Below, piece by piece: positions 18,929 to 28,787 of a stretch of DNA of 64,000 bases. Position numbers and translations under genes: made by a program. The notes beneath the pieces were generated by a model. That model was given only the letters and a program-made list of their open reading frames with translations, ran no database searches and was not told the DNA's origin. Positions within the stretch are counted from its first letter, which is position 1. Each line of letters begins with the position of its first letter. Source of the stretch: Rosenbergiella gaditana (GTDB lineage Bacteria; Pseudomonadota; Gammaproteobacteria; Enterobacterales; Enterobacteriaceae); assembly GCF_018494065.1 (NCBI RefSeq), contig NZ_JABBFR010000001.1, forward strand, positions 184,205 to 248,204. Direction: 5' to 3'.

Positions 18929-19732
18929 CTAATCATTACGCCATGCATCAGAGGTTAATTCACTGCCAAAATGACTGTTGATTAATTTTCGCGTTAAATC
19001 ATGGAGCGGACAGGCTAGAACATCAGCGGTTCCACCACGTTCGACCACTTCACCGTCTCGCATCACTAATAGTGAATCGCTAACATGCTTCATCATACCG
19101 ATTTGTTGAGTGACATAGATATAAGAGAGCCCATCACGCTCTTGCAATTCCAACATCAAATTGACTAACTGTGAACGCATAGTCATGTCCAAGGAGGTCA
19201 TGGCCTCATCGGCAATCAGGATTTTTGGCTGTAAAATCAACGCTCGGGCCAGGGCAAGACGCTGCCGCTGTCCCGGTGCCAACATGTGCGGATACAATCC
19301 AGCATGTTCTTTAAGTAATCCCACTTTTTGTAGCGTGGCGATAATATGTTGGTAACGCAGTTCATCGGTCAATTCACTATTGAGTCTTAGCGGCAGATCA
19401 AGAATTTGGCTGATGCGCTGTCGTGGATTCAGTGAGGCAGTGGGGTCTTGTAATATCATCCGAATAAGCGGGCTACGAAAACGATAATCGCCGTAGACCA
19501 GGGGTTGATTATTAATTAGCATCTCCCCCGAGGTGGGTGCAACCATCCCTGCTAGCATCTTCGCTAAGGTTGATTTCCCAGAACCATTTTTGCCAATGAT
19601 TGCTAGGGTTTGTCGCTCCTTTAATGTAAAGCTGACATTTTTTACCGCATCGATCTGTTGGGAACGAAATAATCCAGTCTTATATCGATACGTTTTGTTC
19701 AGATTCCTGACTTCTAATAGGGTTTCTAACAT
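18929..19732 (-). CDS. sapF: SapF, ATPase subunit of the Sap peptide ABC transporter
   Basis: 267 residues. Walker A IGKNGSGKST (about 46-55), a signature LAPGQRQRLALA that replaces the common LSGGQ as in other SapF proteins, and Walker B ILIADEA. Last gene of sapABCDF, two bases after sapD. The system takes up antimicrobial peptides or peptides for degradation in several gammaproteobacteria; in E. coli putrescine export has also been reported for SapBCDF. Confidence 0.95.
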   Translation of the reverse strand: MLETLLEVRNLNKTYRYKTGLFRSQQIDAVKNVSFTLKERQTLAIIGKNGSGKSTLAKMLAGMVAPTSGEMLINNQPLVYGDYRFRSPLIRMILQDPTASLNPRQRISQILDLPLRLNSELTDELRYQHIIATLQKVGLLKEHAGLYPHMLAPGQRQRLALARALILQPKILIADEAMTSLDMTMRSQLVNLMLELQERDGLSYIYVTQQIGMMKHVSDSLLVMRDGEVVERGGTADVLACPLHDLTRKLINSHFGSELTSDAWRND

Positions 19733-19734
19733 AG

Positions 19735-20727
19735 CTAACTCTCGATATTAAGAGGGAAATGGCAGGCATATTGATGATGCTTAGTCCCAGTTAAAGGTGG
19801 ACGCACAATACACTCACGTTGACCATAAGGACAACGAGGACCTAATCGGCAGCCAAGGGGCAGATGCTCTAAAGAGGGAATTGACCCATTCAGGGTATTT
19901 AAGCGGCTTTTATGAGGAAGCGGCTGACCAAAATCTGGCATCGCACGCATCAACGCTTGAGTGTAAGGATGATGGGGCGTGGCAATCAACTCTTTACTCG
20001 TTGCGGCTTCCACCGTCTGACCGCAGTACAGCACTTGGATACGGTTCGACCACTGGCTTACCGTACGCAGGTCATGGCTGATTAATAAGATAGTCGTATT
20101 ATTGTTTTGGTTTAAGCGTCTTAACAGGCGAAAAATTTGGTCTTGAGTGGTCGATTCCATGGCATTTGTCGGTTCATCCGCTATCAACAATTTCGGTTGA
20201 CTGGCCAGCGCGATAGCGATCATCACTTTCTGACATTCACCCTCGGTTAAGGCATAAGGGTAGCTGCGCATAATATCACGATGATCGCTAAATCCGACGC
20301 GGTGCAGGATATCGATCACTCGTTCTTTACGCCAGGGTAACAGACGTTTATACCAAGGACCTTTAAAGGTCTCACGCGGTATTGCTTGTTTTAGCTGACG
20401 ACCGATCGAGGCAGAAGGGTCAAGACAAGCTTGTGGCTCTTGAAAAATCATCGAGATATGACGACCGATAATTTTACGTCGTTCGCGTGGCGACAAACGA
20501 AGCAAATCGATATCGCCAAAGCGCATACGATCAGCGGTAATCCGCCAATTATCAGAGGTAACGCCACAGATTGCTTTGGCCACCAGGCTTTTACCAGACC
20601 CCGATTCACCGACCAGTCCTAAGATTTCGCCCTCATTCAGTAAGAGATTGACGCGATCTACTGCTTTGATTGGCTTATTGTCGTTAACAAACTCAATGGT
20701 TAAATTACGGATATCGAGCAGTGGCAT
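19735..20727 (-). CDS. sapD: SapD, ATPase subunit of the Sap ABC transporter
   Basis: 330 residues. Walker [10 protein letters not shown] (about 38-46), a modified signature [12 protein letters not shown], Walker [10 protein letters not shown], and the C-terminal OppD/F-type extension with a cysteine group ([14 protein letters not shown]) that in related dipeptide ATPases binds an iron-sulfur cluster. SapD also supports Trk potassium uptake in E. coli. Immediately follows sapC. Confidence 0.95.
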   Translation of the reverse strand: MPLLDIRNLTIEFVNDNKPIKAVDRVNLLLNEGEILGLVGESGSGKSLVAKAICGVTSDNWRITADRMRFGDIDLLRLSPRERRKIIGRHISMIFQEPQACLDPSASIGRQLKQAIPRETFKGPWYKRLLPWRKERVIDILHRVGFSDHRDIMRSYPYALTEGECQKVMIAIALASQPKLLIADEPTNAMESTTQDQIFRLLRRLNQNNNTTILLISHDLRTVSQWSNRIQVLYCGQTVEAATSKELIATPHHPYTQALMRAMPDFGQPLPHKSRLNTLNGSIPSLEHLPLGCRLGPRCPYGQRECIVRPPLTGTKHHQYACHFPLNIES

Positions 20728-21618
20728 CTACTTTACTCCTGCGTCAATAGCACGGCGTATTCCTTCACCGAATAGATTAATCAGTAGGGTAGCGATCATA
20801 ATGGCGGCTCCGGGTAGCATAACCGTCCATGGGGCGACATAAATCAATTCGAGCGAATCCCCGAGTATGGTTCCCCATTCCGGTGAAGGCAGTCGTGCGC
20901 CAAAACCGAGAAAGCCTAGTGCTGAAATATCAAAGATAGCGATAGATAGACATCGCGTTACGTCACTGACCAGAATAGGTAAAATATTCGGTAAAATCGT
21001 TCCTTTTAATAATAAAAATGGACTCGCGCCATCCATTTTTGCCGCGACAACATAAGCCTCGCTCATCTCCTCACGAATCGCCAAATAGAGCGTACGGATC
21101 ATTCTCGGGGTGAGGGCAAGCCATACTGCCAATATCGCGTGGCCGAGACTGGGTCCTAGAAACGCGACCACTATGATAGCGATTAACAATGACGGTAAGG
21201 ATAATGCGATATCTAAAAAGTGATTGATGGTTGCTGAGCGTAATCCACGGGTCATTCCCGCTAAAATTCCGAGTAAAAAGGCACAGGCCGCTGCAAAAAA
21301 GGTCGCGATCAACGCGCCGCCAATGGTAGGCAGAGCACCCGCTAACAATCGACTTAACAGGTCACGGCCAAGATCATCGGTACCTAGGAAGAAAGAGACA
21401 TCACCATAACGAGACCATGAAGGCGGTAGTAACTGGTAGCTGATAAATTGTTGGTCAAGGCCGTAGGGAGCCAGTAATCGACCGAAAATACAGAGTAAAA
21501 GCAGGGCACAGGTACCATAAAAGCCGATCATCGCTGAGGTATCACGATAGAAAAAATGCCATGCTCGTCGAAATGCGCCAGGAAGCTTTTCTTCCTGATA
21601 GATCTTATCGATTGGCAT
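20728..21618 (-). CDS. sapC: SapC, permease subunit of the Sap ABC transporter
   Basis: 296 residues with about six transmembrane segments and the EAA-type coupling loop ([20 protein letters not shown]). DppC/OppC-like permease. Overlaps the end of sapB by 14 bases. Confidence 0.95.
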   Translation of the reverse strand: MPIDKIYQEEKLPGAFRRAWHFFYRDTSAMIGFYGTCALLLLCIFGRLLAPYGLDQQFISYQLLPPSWSRYGDVSFFLGTDDLGRDLLSRLLAGALPTIGGALIATFFAAACAFLLGILAGMTRGLRSATINHFLDIALSLPSLLIAIIVVAFLGPSLGHAILAVWLALTPRMIRTLYLAIREEMSEAYVVAAKMDGASPFLLLKGTILPNILPILVSDVTRCLSIAIFDISALGFLGFGARLPSPEWGTILGDSLELIYVAPWTVMLPGAAIMIATLLINLFGEGIRRAIDAGVK

Positions 21619-22570
21619 ACCATTCCTTATGTTTTAATGGGTCAATGATGGCACCGAAAATATCTGCCAGCATATTGATGAAGATGACCAAACTCCCCAC
21701 GGTCATTACTCCGGCTGAGATGGCATTATAGTCGGCTTGCCGCACGGCGGTGATTAACCAACGTCCGATTCCCGGCCAATTGAATACCGCCTCAGTGATC
21801 ATTGCTAAGGTCAGCAGTGTCGAAAATTGCAGACCCAGATGCGGAACGATGGGTGGCAGCGCGTTATGAATCACATGCCGCCGCACCACGGTAACACGTG
21901 AAAGTCCGCGAATGGTTGCGGCTTTAATATAGCCCTGATTAATTATATCCAGCGTACTGTCGCGCATCAGGCGGATCAATTCAGTCATTGGCACGATCGA
22001 TAAGGTCACTACCGGCAATACCAAATGGCGTAATACACTCAAGAGCATCTCATGACGTAGAGGAGAACGAGATAACCATGCATCCACTAACGCTGACCCG
22101 GTAATGGCTGGGGCAGGATAAAGAAGATTTATGCGTCCGGAAACGGGAAACCAACCGAGAGAGAGTGAAAAGAGCATGGTTAAGAGGAGGGCGAGCCAAA
22201 AGACCGGCAGTGAAAATCCGACCAATGCAAAACCACTGATCAGTTTATCTTGCCATTTATAGCGATTAAGGGCGGCAATGATCCCTAAAGGTAACCCGAC
22301 CAACGTGGCCAGTATCGCGGCTAAGAAACAGAGCTCAAGGGTGGCAGGCAATACTTCAAGCAATTGTTCACTGACCGCCTGTCCATTAATGCTGGACACG
22401 CCAAAATCGAAATGCAACATCCCTTGTAACCAGAAAAAGTAGGCATCCGTTAAGGTCGCGCCTTGTAATGGCGCGTGAGGAGTATAATAACAGAGGCTAA
22501 AACTCACCCAAGAGAGCAGAACTAAAGTGATAAGAAGTAAAAAGAGACGTCGCGCGATATAGAGGCTCAT
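21605..22570 (-). CDS. sapB: SapB, permease subunit of the Sap ABC transporter
   Basis: 321 residues, DppB/OppB-like permease with about six transmembrane segments and the EAA loop [20 protein letters not shown]. Overlaps sapA by four bases (ATGA) and sapC by 14 bases, so the five genes form one tightly packed operon. Confidence 0.95.
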   Translation of the reverse strand: MSLYIARRLFLLLITLVLLSWVSFSLCYYTPHAPLQGATLTDAYFFWLQGMLHFDFGVSSINGQAVSEQLLEVLPATLELCFLAAILATLVGLPLGIIAALNRYKWQDKLISGFALVGFSLPVFWLALLLTMLFSLSLGWFPVSGRINLLYPAPAITGSALVDAWLSRSPLRHEMLLSVLRHLVLPVVTLSIVPMTELIRLMRDSTLDIINQGYIKAATIRGLSRVTVVRRHVIHNALPPIVPHLGLQFSTLLTLAMITEAVFNWPGIGRWLITAVRQADYNAISAGVMTVGSLVIFINMLADIFGAIIDPLKHKEWYANR

Positions 22571-24195
22571 GGTGTCTCCCCCTGTGAGTTATCGCGGTAA
22601 ACCCCCGCAAAAGAACTGTTACCAAATGGGCTGAGAACTAATCCTTTAATATCGTAACGATAAGCTTGTAACCGTAACGATGAGGCAAGGGGCAAGATAG
22701 GAAGCTGCTGCGCTAATATCTGCTGTGCTTGACGGTAATAGTCAATTCTACCGGATAGCTGCTGCGAACGAAGGGCTAATTGTAATGTATTATCAAATTG
22801 CTCATCACACCAATGGGCATAATTAGTGCCCGAGTTGATGGCCGCACAACTTAGCATAGGACGAAAGAAGCTATCGGGATCATTACTATCGGTGCTCCAG
22901 CCCCCTAGGGTTAAATCGTGGTTCATCGCCATGAGCTGATTCTCTTGAAAACGTCCTTCGACAGGTTGAATTTCAACATGAACGCCAATTCGAGCAAGAT
23001 CTGCTTGGATAAGTTCTGCCGTCTTCAATTGACTGGGATTCCATGGCTCAGAAGCCACTGGGACCAACATTTTTAAGTGAAGATCATTGATATTCAATTG
23101 TTTAAGAAGTTGTTTGGCCTTTTCAGGAGCGTATTCAGTTACCTTTGAATCGTTATCGTAAGCCCATGACGCTCTGGGGAGTACCGAAGCCGCCGTTTCA
23201 GCCGTACCATAATAGATCGAGGCCATTAATCGCTCATTATTAATGGCAAGAGATAAGGCTCGACGAACGTTAACGTTATCTAACGGTGGGCGCCGAGTAT
23301 TGAAGGCCAAAAATGCCATATTCATTCCAGGGCGCAGTGTCATTCGTAAGCGTGGGTCATCCCGCAGTATAGTCAGCTGGCTTGCAGCGGGATAGGCCAG
23401 CACATCACACTCACCGGTTAACAGTTTAGACAGCCGTCCTGTGCCACCTGCACCTAAGTCGATAACCACCTGGCGCAAACGCGGAACGCCTTTCCAATAA
23501 AATGGATTTCTTTGCAGACGGATAAACTGGCCACTGCGGTGTTCACTTAACTGGTACGGGCCTGTGCCCACAGGTTGACGGTCTAGCGTTTCTTGCTGAT
23601 GCTCTTGACTTAAACGTTGTGCATATTCGGCTGAGAGAATCGGCGCATAGTGGGTGGCCATATGCCATAAAAAGCTGGCATCAGGATGGGCCAGCTTAAT
23701 TTCTACCGTGTGACTGTCCAATTTTTTTACGGACTGAACACTATCAGCAAACTGTAAACTATCGAAATAGGGGTAGTGGCCGCCATTCACTTGGTGCCAA
23801 GGATGATGTTTATCAAACATTCTCGTAAAGCTGAACACGACATCGTCAGCATTCATTTTACGGGTAGGAGTAAACCATTGAGTATGTTGAAACGAAACAT
23901 CGGATTGAAGATGGAAGATAAACGTTGCGCCTTCGTCTTTAATCTCCCAGCGCTTTGCCAGGGCTGGAATGAGACGGAAGGTATAAGGATCGACATCTAA
24001 TAGGCGGTCATAGAGCTGCGCGGAGAGCGTATCGATCACTACACCGCCACTCGCAAGTTGGGGATTGAAGGTGTTCACCTCACCGTTTACACAATAAACA
24101 ATACCGGTATTGTGAGTCGGAGAGGCGGCGCACAGTGTAGACGTTGCGTATAGCACACCAAAACTGGCGAGCAAAGCTCGTAACATTTTTGTCAT
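22567..24195 (-). CDS. sapA: SapA, periplasmic peptide-binding protein of the Sap system
   Basis: 542 residues. Signal peptide about 1-23 (cleavage near LCAASP). SBP family 5 landmarks include [44 protein letters not shown] and [12 protein letters not shown]. SapA captures peptides, including host cationic peptides and haem in some species, and delivers them to SapBC. First gene of the operon. A divergent small-RNA gene (ryhB) begins about 150 bases upstream. Confidence 0.95.
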   Translation of the reverse strand: MTKMLRALLASFGVLYATSTLCAASPTHNTGIVYCVNGEVNTFNPQLASGGVVIDTLSAQLYDRLLDVDPYTFRLIPALAKRWEIKDEGATFIFHLQSDVSFQHTQWFTPTRKMNADDVVFSFTRMFDKHHPWHQVNGGHYPYFDSLQFADSVQSVKKLDSHTVEIKLAHPDASFLWHMATHYAPILSAEYAQRLSQEHQQETLDRQPVGTGPYQLSEHRSGQFIRLQRNPFYWKGVPRLRQVVIDLGAGGTGRLSKLLTGECDVLAYPAASQLTILRDDPRLRMTLRPGMNMAFLAFNTRRPPLDNVNVRRALSLAINNERLMASIYYGTAETAASVLPRASWAYDNDSKVTEYAPEKAKQLLKQLNINDLHLKMLVPVASEPWNPSQLKTAELIQADLARIGVHVEIQPVEGRFQENQLMAMNHDLTLGGWSTDSNDPDSFFRPMLSCAAINSGTNYAHWCDEQFDNTLQLALRSQQLSGRIDYYRQAQQILAQQLPILPLASSLRLQAYRYDIKGLVLSPFGNSSFAGVYRDNSQGETP

Positions 24196-24306
24196 AGGGA
24201 GCTAAATTAATGAACCATTGAGTAATTTTACCCTAAGCCGCCCGTAAAACCAATCGCAGGGCAATAATGAGAGACAGGAACTTGTTTAAAAAAGAATGAG
24301 AAATAT

Positions 24307-24336
24307 TTGCAAACGGTAATGATAATGATTACTATC
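24307..24336 (+). promoter_or_regulatory. ryhB promoter with overlapping Fur box
   Basis: TTGCAA at 24307-24312 and TACTAT at 24330-24335 are spaced by 17 bases, a good sigma70 promoter. Bases 24315-24336 (GTAATGATAATGATTACTAT and flank) closely match the 19-base Fur box consensus and cover the spacer and -10, so Fur-Fe(II) would block transcription. Confidence 0.85.
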
Positions 24337-24341
24337 AAAAA

Positions 24342-24424
24342 TATCTGGTGATGACAGGTTATCAGATACGACATTGCTCACATTGCTTCTAGTATTTCTT
24401 GCCCGCTGACCGCGGGCTTTTTTT
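24342..24424 (+). ncRNA. ryhB: RyhB, iron-sparing small RNA
   Basis: The core CGACATTGCTCACATTGCTT at 24369-24388, followed by a TAGTATTTCTT linker and a GCCCGC/GCGGGC terminator stem with seven T, matches the conserved pairing region and Hfq-binding end of enterobacterial RyhB. Length from the predicted start is about 83 bases (E. coli 90). RyhB pairs with and silences mRNAs of iron-containing proteins when iron is scarce. The 5' arm differs from E. coli, as usual. The position next to sapA differs from the yhhX-yhhY site of E. coli. Confidence 0.9.
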
Positions 24425-24433
24425 GGGTGTGTC

Positions 24434-24788
24434 GGGCATGCAATCTTCATCAATATAATTAAGCAGATACGACGTTGTATTTGTTTTTCCCGCTTCGATT
24501 GTCGCCTGCCTCAGGCTGAAGGTCGGTCGCTGTTCAATAATGAATGGATCGTCACTGAGGCCCGAATTTTTCCCAGCGAGGGAACCGGCCCTATGCATCA
24601 TGTCGTCCACGTGCTGCGCTATCTTCCGCATATTGGCTGTGTTACAGACAAGATCATTCAGTACGCCATAATCCGCTTTTGTCTACGCGCCAGAACACTG
24701 AAGCGCCTGCATCCGCCAGGCGTGGAGAAAACTGATAGCCCAGCAACCATAAAGGGCCAAAAATCTGGTCACTGGGGCCTGCTGTATC
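24434..24788 (-). pseudogene. Tn3-family transposase (TnpA) fragment
   Basis: Minus-strand frames give SDQIFGPLWLLGYQFSPRLA, DAGASVFWRVDK, then after a frameshift near 24665 ADYGVLNDLV, DDMMHRAGSL and EAGKTNTTSYLLNYIDED. These are successive blocks of the C-terminal catalytic region of Tn3-type TnpA. The fragment ends within about 10 bases of the ryhB terminator and is cut at the other side by the resolvase relic. Inactive. Confidence 0.8.
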
Positions 24789-24794
24789 CGTTTA

Positions 24795-25018
24795 AAGCGT
24801 CTTCAGGAATCCATCGATACTACTTCCAGCTCCGGAATGCTTCTTTGGTGCACTAGCAGAATTTGAACGCAACCTGACTCGGGAAAGGACTCAGACCGGG
24901 CTTCACTCTGCACGTTCCAGGGCTCGAAAAAGGGGGGCCAAATGTCCTGAATAAAGGTAAACAGGCTCTGGGAGCTCAACTTTATGATGAAATAAAACAT
25001 ACCGTCAAGTAGATATGT
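24795..25018 (+). pseudogene. Serine resolvase (TnpR) fragment
   Basis: Plus-strand frames give RLQESIDTTSSSGM, then FGALAEFERNLTRERTQTGL and SARSRARKRG, then LYDEIKHTVK followed by stop and IC. These match the end of the catalytic domain, the arm and the start of the DNA-binding helix-turn-helix of Tn3/gamma-delta-type resolvases. Frameshifts and a stop break the gene and the catalytic serine region is missing. It abuts the TnpA fragment in opposite orientation, so a deletion joined the two. Confidence 0.78.
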
Positions 25019-25164
25019 TAATTAATGAAGGTATCGAGACTCACTCTTTATAAATATATTGATGCATCAAAAATTGAAAATAATTGGTAGTTAGCGGCTG
25101 ACAATAATATTATTATTACATAATGGTAAAATGGAATTGAAATTCAATAGGAAAGGAGAAATAA

Positions 25165-26072
25165 ATGCCATATCATAAACCACGAATATACCGTCTGAAA
25201 GGAACGGTTGGTAGCTGTGGAACCAATAATGCTTATGACGTAAAAGAAATAAAGAAAATGATAATTGGGGCTGGATACCAGTTATCTACTGGAAGGACTA
25301 TCAGTGCAAATGGCGTATGCGGTCTGGAAACCGATCAGGCGATAATATGGTATCAACGTCTTTTGACATTATCTCCTACCGGGCTTATTCATCCTACAGA
25401 TAGTTTTTTTATTTATGCTATGAAAAATGCGTACTCTCCGGGATGGAGACCACAGCATACATCAGGTTCTCTCCGGGTAAGCGAGGGACAGGTAACATTT
25501 GATTCAGAAGGACTTGATTACATCACCGCAGTGGAGCCTTTCAGGCAGCAGCGTTATCCGGGTTTTTCTAGGATATTACACTGGCCTGCAAAAATCTCAT
25601 CGGGTGTAACTATCGGACGAGGGTACGATATGGGAAGTCGCAGTAGTGGTGAGATATTCTCAACACTTAGACAGGCTGGCATTGAGGAATATAAAGCTGT
25701 TATATGTTCTAAGGTCGTCAGGCAGGACAATTTGTGAAGGTTTATGGTCCCCTTATTGGTGAGATCACTCACACCCAGCAGGTTAGACTTTTTGAGATTG
25801 TGTACAGCGAAAAACTTAATTATACACAAGGTGTATATTCAAGAAATTCACGCCATATAACGGATGCTCTCACCTGGTACAAAATCGATAAAGCAATACG
25901 TGATGTGTTTGTAGATACAATATACTAGGGTAACAGGTCAGCACCAGACATGGTAAAAATAATGGCACGAGGAGGGAGCCGACATGAAATCATACAATAC
26001 CTAAAAAATGATCCGATTTTAAGTAGGGACTGGCGAAGAAATGAAATAAGAATAAGGGAGCTGAATAAATGA
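25165..26072 (+). pseudogene. Pesticin-like peptidoglycan-binding lysozyme, frameshifted
   Basis: Starts at an ATG after AGGAAAGGAG. Residues about 20-90 form a peptidoglycan-binding domain (GVCGLETDQAIIWYQ). From about 105 a lysozyme domain follows with ITAVEPF and SGVTIGRGYDMG. Glu124, Thr149 and Asp155 give nearly the Glu-Thr-Asp spacing of the pesticin lysozyme fold (T to D exactly six residues). A frameshift near 25700-25715 moves the reading to GRQAGQFVKVYGPLIGEITH, and an in-frame TAG at 25926 interrupts the tail before the TGA at 26070. The natural end overlaps the next gene by ATGA. It would cut peptidoglycan glycan strands if intact; now probably inactive. Confidence 0.75.
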
Positions 26073-26531
26073 TTAGATTTTTTTTCTGAATATATTTTTT
26101 GTGCGATATTTTCAGTCTTCACTATTAATTCTTATGCTGTATCAAATTCAGGAACCATCGTCGAAAATAATGAAGTTTTCGCCTGTACAGAAGAGCATAG
26201 TGATAATAATAGTGAGTGTCTGGGGTCTCTAAGTGAAAAGGCAGAAAAAATATTAAATACTGTCTATCAGGACAAATTACATGAGATTTCAAATTACGAT
26301 TATAACCAGTGGTGGATGGGAGAGAAAAAACAAAGGGAAGAGATGAAAGACGCTTTTATTCGAAGCCAGGAGCTATGGTTGAAATATCGTCAGGACTACT
26401 GTAAAGCAGCCAGTACCGGAGCTGAAAGAATTGATGGTTATGGCACAACAGCGTTAAGTTGCCAGATAAACATGGGGATAAGACGCATAGAAGAAATTAG
26501 AATGGTACACCCCGATCTTTCAGATGACTAA
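26069..26531 (+). pseudogene. LprI/DUF1311-type lysozyme inhibitor, frameshifted in a poly-T tract
   Basis: ATG at 26069 overlaps the stop of the lysozyme gene and has GGGAG upstream. The frame starts MIRFF and then hits TGA after eight T (26078-26085). Removing one T joins it to SEYIFCAIFSVFTINSYA, a good signal peptide, and then a periplasmic domain with FACTEEHSD, LNTVYQDKL, QELWLKYRQDYCKA and ALSCQINM, the pattern of LprI-type DUF1311 proteins with paired cysteines. The family includes inhibitors of lysozyme, so the gene fits an immunity protein for the neighbour. Either a pseudogene, slippage-dependent, or a base error. Confidence 0.7.
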
Positions 26532-26629
26532 ATTCAGTCGATACTTTCGATACTGATCTTGCCCATAAACAAATCTGTTCGAAAAAGTACTTGGCATACG
26601 TTCTCTTACGGTTGGACTACAGCCTCCTC

Positions 26630-26712
26630 AACATAACCGAACCGCCGTATACGGACCTGTAAGTACACTGGTGTGGGAGGAGGCTACTCACGGGATCAGC
26701 CCCTATCTCGAT
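26630..26712 (+). mobile_element. 3' end of a bacterial group II intron (domains V-VI)
   Basis: GAACCGCCGTATACGGACC at about 26638 followed by GTAAGTACACTGGTGTGGGA and a terminal stem ending CCTATCTCGAT matches the domain V-VI end seen downstream of many bacterial intron reverse transcriptases. No reverse transcriptase frame remains upstream; bases 26532-26630 hold nothing else I recognise. A truncated relic. Confidence 0.5.
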
Positions 26713-26731
26713 CTCTGCATTTCCTACAATT

Positions 26732-27697
26732 TTATATTCTATGTTTTTTTAATAAGGCCCTAAATTGATGGTAGGTTAACCCTAAGGCCTTGGCGGCAAG
26801 CGTATGTTGAGGGAATTGCTGTAAACTCGCTTGCACAAAATCCGCTTCTTGCTGGTGTTGCCAATCACGCAAATTGATAGGAAGCGCGGGAAGTCGAGGA
26901 GGAGTTGAGGGAACCTCTGGTTGAAGAGTCGCTGACTGAAAAGGTGAAAGAATCACTTCAGCAAGAGGTTTATCCGTTTGGGCCGAGCGATAGATTGAGC
27001 GTTCAACGACATTTTTTAACTCTCGTACGTTACCAGGCCAAGACGCCGCTATCAGTTGCTGCTCAGCAAATTGACTGAAGCCCGGAAAATAGGCTCTTTT
27101 CAGTTCCCGACACATTTGCATGGCAAAATAATTGGCCAAGGGCAGGATATCCGCTCGGCGTTCCCGCAGCGGGGGAACATAAATCACATCAAAAGCGAGG
27201 CGATCAAGTAAATCCGCGCGAAATTTCCCCGCCTTAACCAGTGCGGGTAAATCCTCGTGAGAGGCACATATCACACGAACATCTACCGTGAGGGTGGTAC
27301 TGCCGCCGATCCGTTCAAACTGACCATATTCAATCACCCTTAATAATTTTTCCTGTACTACCAATGGAGCGTTACCAATCTCATCTAAGAAAAGCGTGCC
27401 CTGATTCGCGCGTTCGAAGCGACCAAGATGGCGTTTTTGTGCACCCGTAAAAGCACCGGTCTCGTGGCCAAATAACTCAGAATCTAATAAGTTTTCATTG
27501 AGCGCGGCACAATTGAGAGTAATAAAGTTCTCTTCCCAACGTGTTGATAAGTAATGTAATCGTTGTGCCACCAGCTCTTTACCACTCCCGCGCTCACCTT
27601 GAATAATCACCGGTTTATTGAGCGGCGCTAAAGTGGAGACGTGATCGAGCATATTGAGAAAATTTTCCGCCTCACCTAATACATTATCACTCTTCAT
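26732..27697 (-). CDS. pspF: PspF, sigma54 enhancer-binding activator of the phage-shock operon
   Basis: 321 residues. AAA+ domain with Walker A GERGSGKE (about 34-41), the sigma54 contact loop GAFTGA, and Walker B GTLFLDE. There is no N-terminal receiver domain, as is typical because PspA inhibits PspF directly. A Fis-type helix-turn-helix closes the protein (LAAKALGLTYHQFRALLKKH). Divergent from pspA across a 161-base control region. Confidence 0.96.
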   Translation of the reverse strand: MKSDNVLGEAENFLNMLDHVSTLAPLNKPVIIQGERGSGKELVAQRLHYLSTRWEENFITLNCAALNENLLDSELFGHETGAFTGAQKRHLGRFERANQGTLFLDEIGNAPLVVQEKLLRVIEYGQFERIGGSTTLTVDVRVICASHEDLPALVKAGKFRADLLDRLAFDVIYVPPLRERRADILPLANYFAMQMCRELKRAYFPGFSQFAEQQLIAASWPGNVRELKNVVERSIYRSAQTDKPLAEVILSPFQSATLQPEVPSTPPRLPALPINLRDWQHQQEADFVQASLQQFPQHTLAAKALGLTYHQFRALLKKHRI

Positions 27698-27798
27698 GAT
27701 TGGTTTATTTCGCTAAAAGTTAGTCAATTTAACCATTTTATAATAAGAACTTAAAAAGCATAGATATTAATTCCTATCAAAAACAATACGTTATATTT

Positions 27799-27814
27799 TG
27801 GCATGAGATTTGCT
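27799..27814 (+). promoter_or_regulatory. Sigma54 promoter of pspA
   Basis: TGGCATG-AGAT-TTGCT matches the -24/-12 sigma54 consensus with exact GG-GC spacing, 45 bases upstream of the pspA ATG. PspF would act from the AT-rich DNA upstream. Confidence 0.9.
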
Positions 27815-27858
27815 AAGACTGATATGAGTATTACACGTAATTTTAAAGGAGTTTACTA

Positions 27859-28524
27859 ATGGGTATTTTTTCACGGTTCACCGACATCATTAATTCAAAT
27901 ATCAATACGCTATTAGAAAAGGCAGAAGATCCTCAAAAAATGGTGCGATTGATGATCCAAGAGATGGAAGATACGCTGGTTGAGGTACGGACTCATTCAG
28001 CTAAAGCGTTAGCAGAAAAAAAAATGCTGCAACGCCGTATTGATTCGGCAGCTGTACAGTCTGAAGAGTGGCAGCAAAAGGCAGAATTAGCGGTTCGTAA
28101 AGATAAAGAAGATCTTGCACGGGCGGCTTTAATCGAGAAACAAAAGTTGACGCAGTTAGCAGAGAAACTCCAAGCTGATGCCGAAATGCTCGATGAAAAT
28201 ATTAGCAAGATGAAAAACGAAACAGCCGAGCTTGAGACAAAATTAACTGAAACGCGTGCACGTCAAAAAGCATTAACAGTACGTTATCAAACGGCTTCAA
28301 CCAGCCGCCAAATTCGTCAACATATTGACAGCGGCAAGGTTGAGAAGAACCTAGCGCGTTTCGAATCCTTTGAACGACGCATTGACCACATGGAAGCCGA
28401 AGCCGAAGTCTTAAAATCTGCCAATACTGCTAGTCTGGACCAGCAGTTTTCTGAATTAAGTGCTGACGATGAAATCAGCCAACAATTAGCCAAAATTCGT
28501 CAGCAAGTCGCCAAGCCCGAATAA
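27859..28524 (+). CDS. pspA: PspA, phage-shock protein A (ESCRT-III-like)
   Basis: 221 residues, almost all coiled coil. N-terminal amphipathic helix [20 protein letters not shown] then [15 protein letters not shown]. PspA coats stressed inner membrane to stop proton leakage and, when free, inhibits PspF. First gene of the sigma54-dependent operon. Confidence 0.97.
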   Translation: MGIFSRFTDIINSNINTLLEKAEDPQKMVRLMIQEMEDTLVEVRTHSAKALAEKKMLQRRIDSAAVQSEEWQQKAELAVRKDKEDLARAALIEKQKLTQLAEKLQADAEMLDENISKMKNETAELETKLTETRARQKALTVRYQTASTSRQIRQHIDSGKVEKNLARFESFERRIDHMEAEAEVLKSANTASLDQQFSELSADDEISQQLAKIRQQVAKPE

Positions 28525-28559
28525 CAGAGTGTGACCTAACCGACAAAAAAGGAGTGTTG

Positions 28560-28787
28560 ATGAGCGGATTTTTGTTAAGTGTACCTTTAACGCTATTTGT
28601 AGTCTTTATCGCGCCCTTATGGCTGTGGCTACACTATAGCAATAGAGGGAAACTCTCCAATAAGCTATCAGTCAAAGAAATTGCACAGATTGAACAGCTG
28701 AAAAAAGATGCGGATCGGATGCAAAATCGTATTCATGCTTTAGAAGCTATTCTTGATGCCGAAAACCCAGAGTGGAGACAATCATGA
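28560..28787 (+). CDS. pspB: PspB, membrane sensor of the phage-shock response
   Basis: 75 residues from the ATG at 28560 (AGGAG upstream; a GTG at 28554 would add two residues). One transmembrane segment (about 4-23, ending WLWLHYSN) and a C-terminal leucine-rich coiled coil ending ENPEWRQS. With PspC it takes up PspA during envelope stress. Stop overlaps the pspC start. Confidence 0.95.
   Translation: MSGFLLSVPLTLFVVFIAPLWLWLHYSNRGKLSNKLSVKEIAQIEQLKKDADRMQNRIHALEAILDAENPEWRQS

Noticed and set aside
19240..19290. SapF has LAPGQ instead of the LSGGQ signature
   Set aside because: The same change is known in SapF of E. coli; not a defect.
24389..24631. 80-residue minus-strand frame overlapping the ryhB terminator as a gene
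   Set aside because: Its sequence is part of a Tn3-type transposase and needs a frameshift upstream; it is debris, not a small gene.
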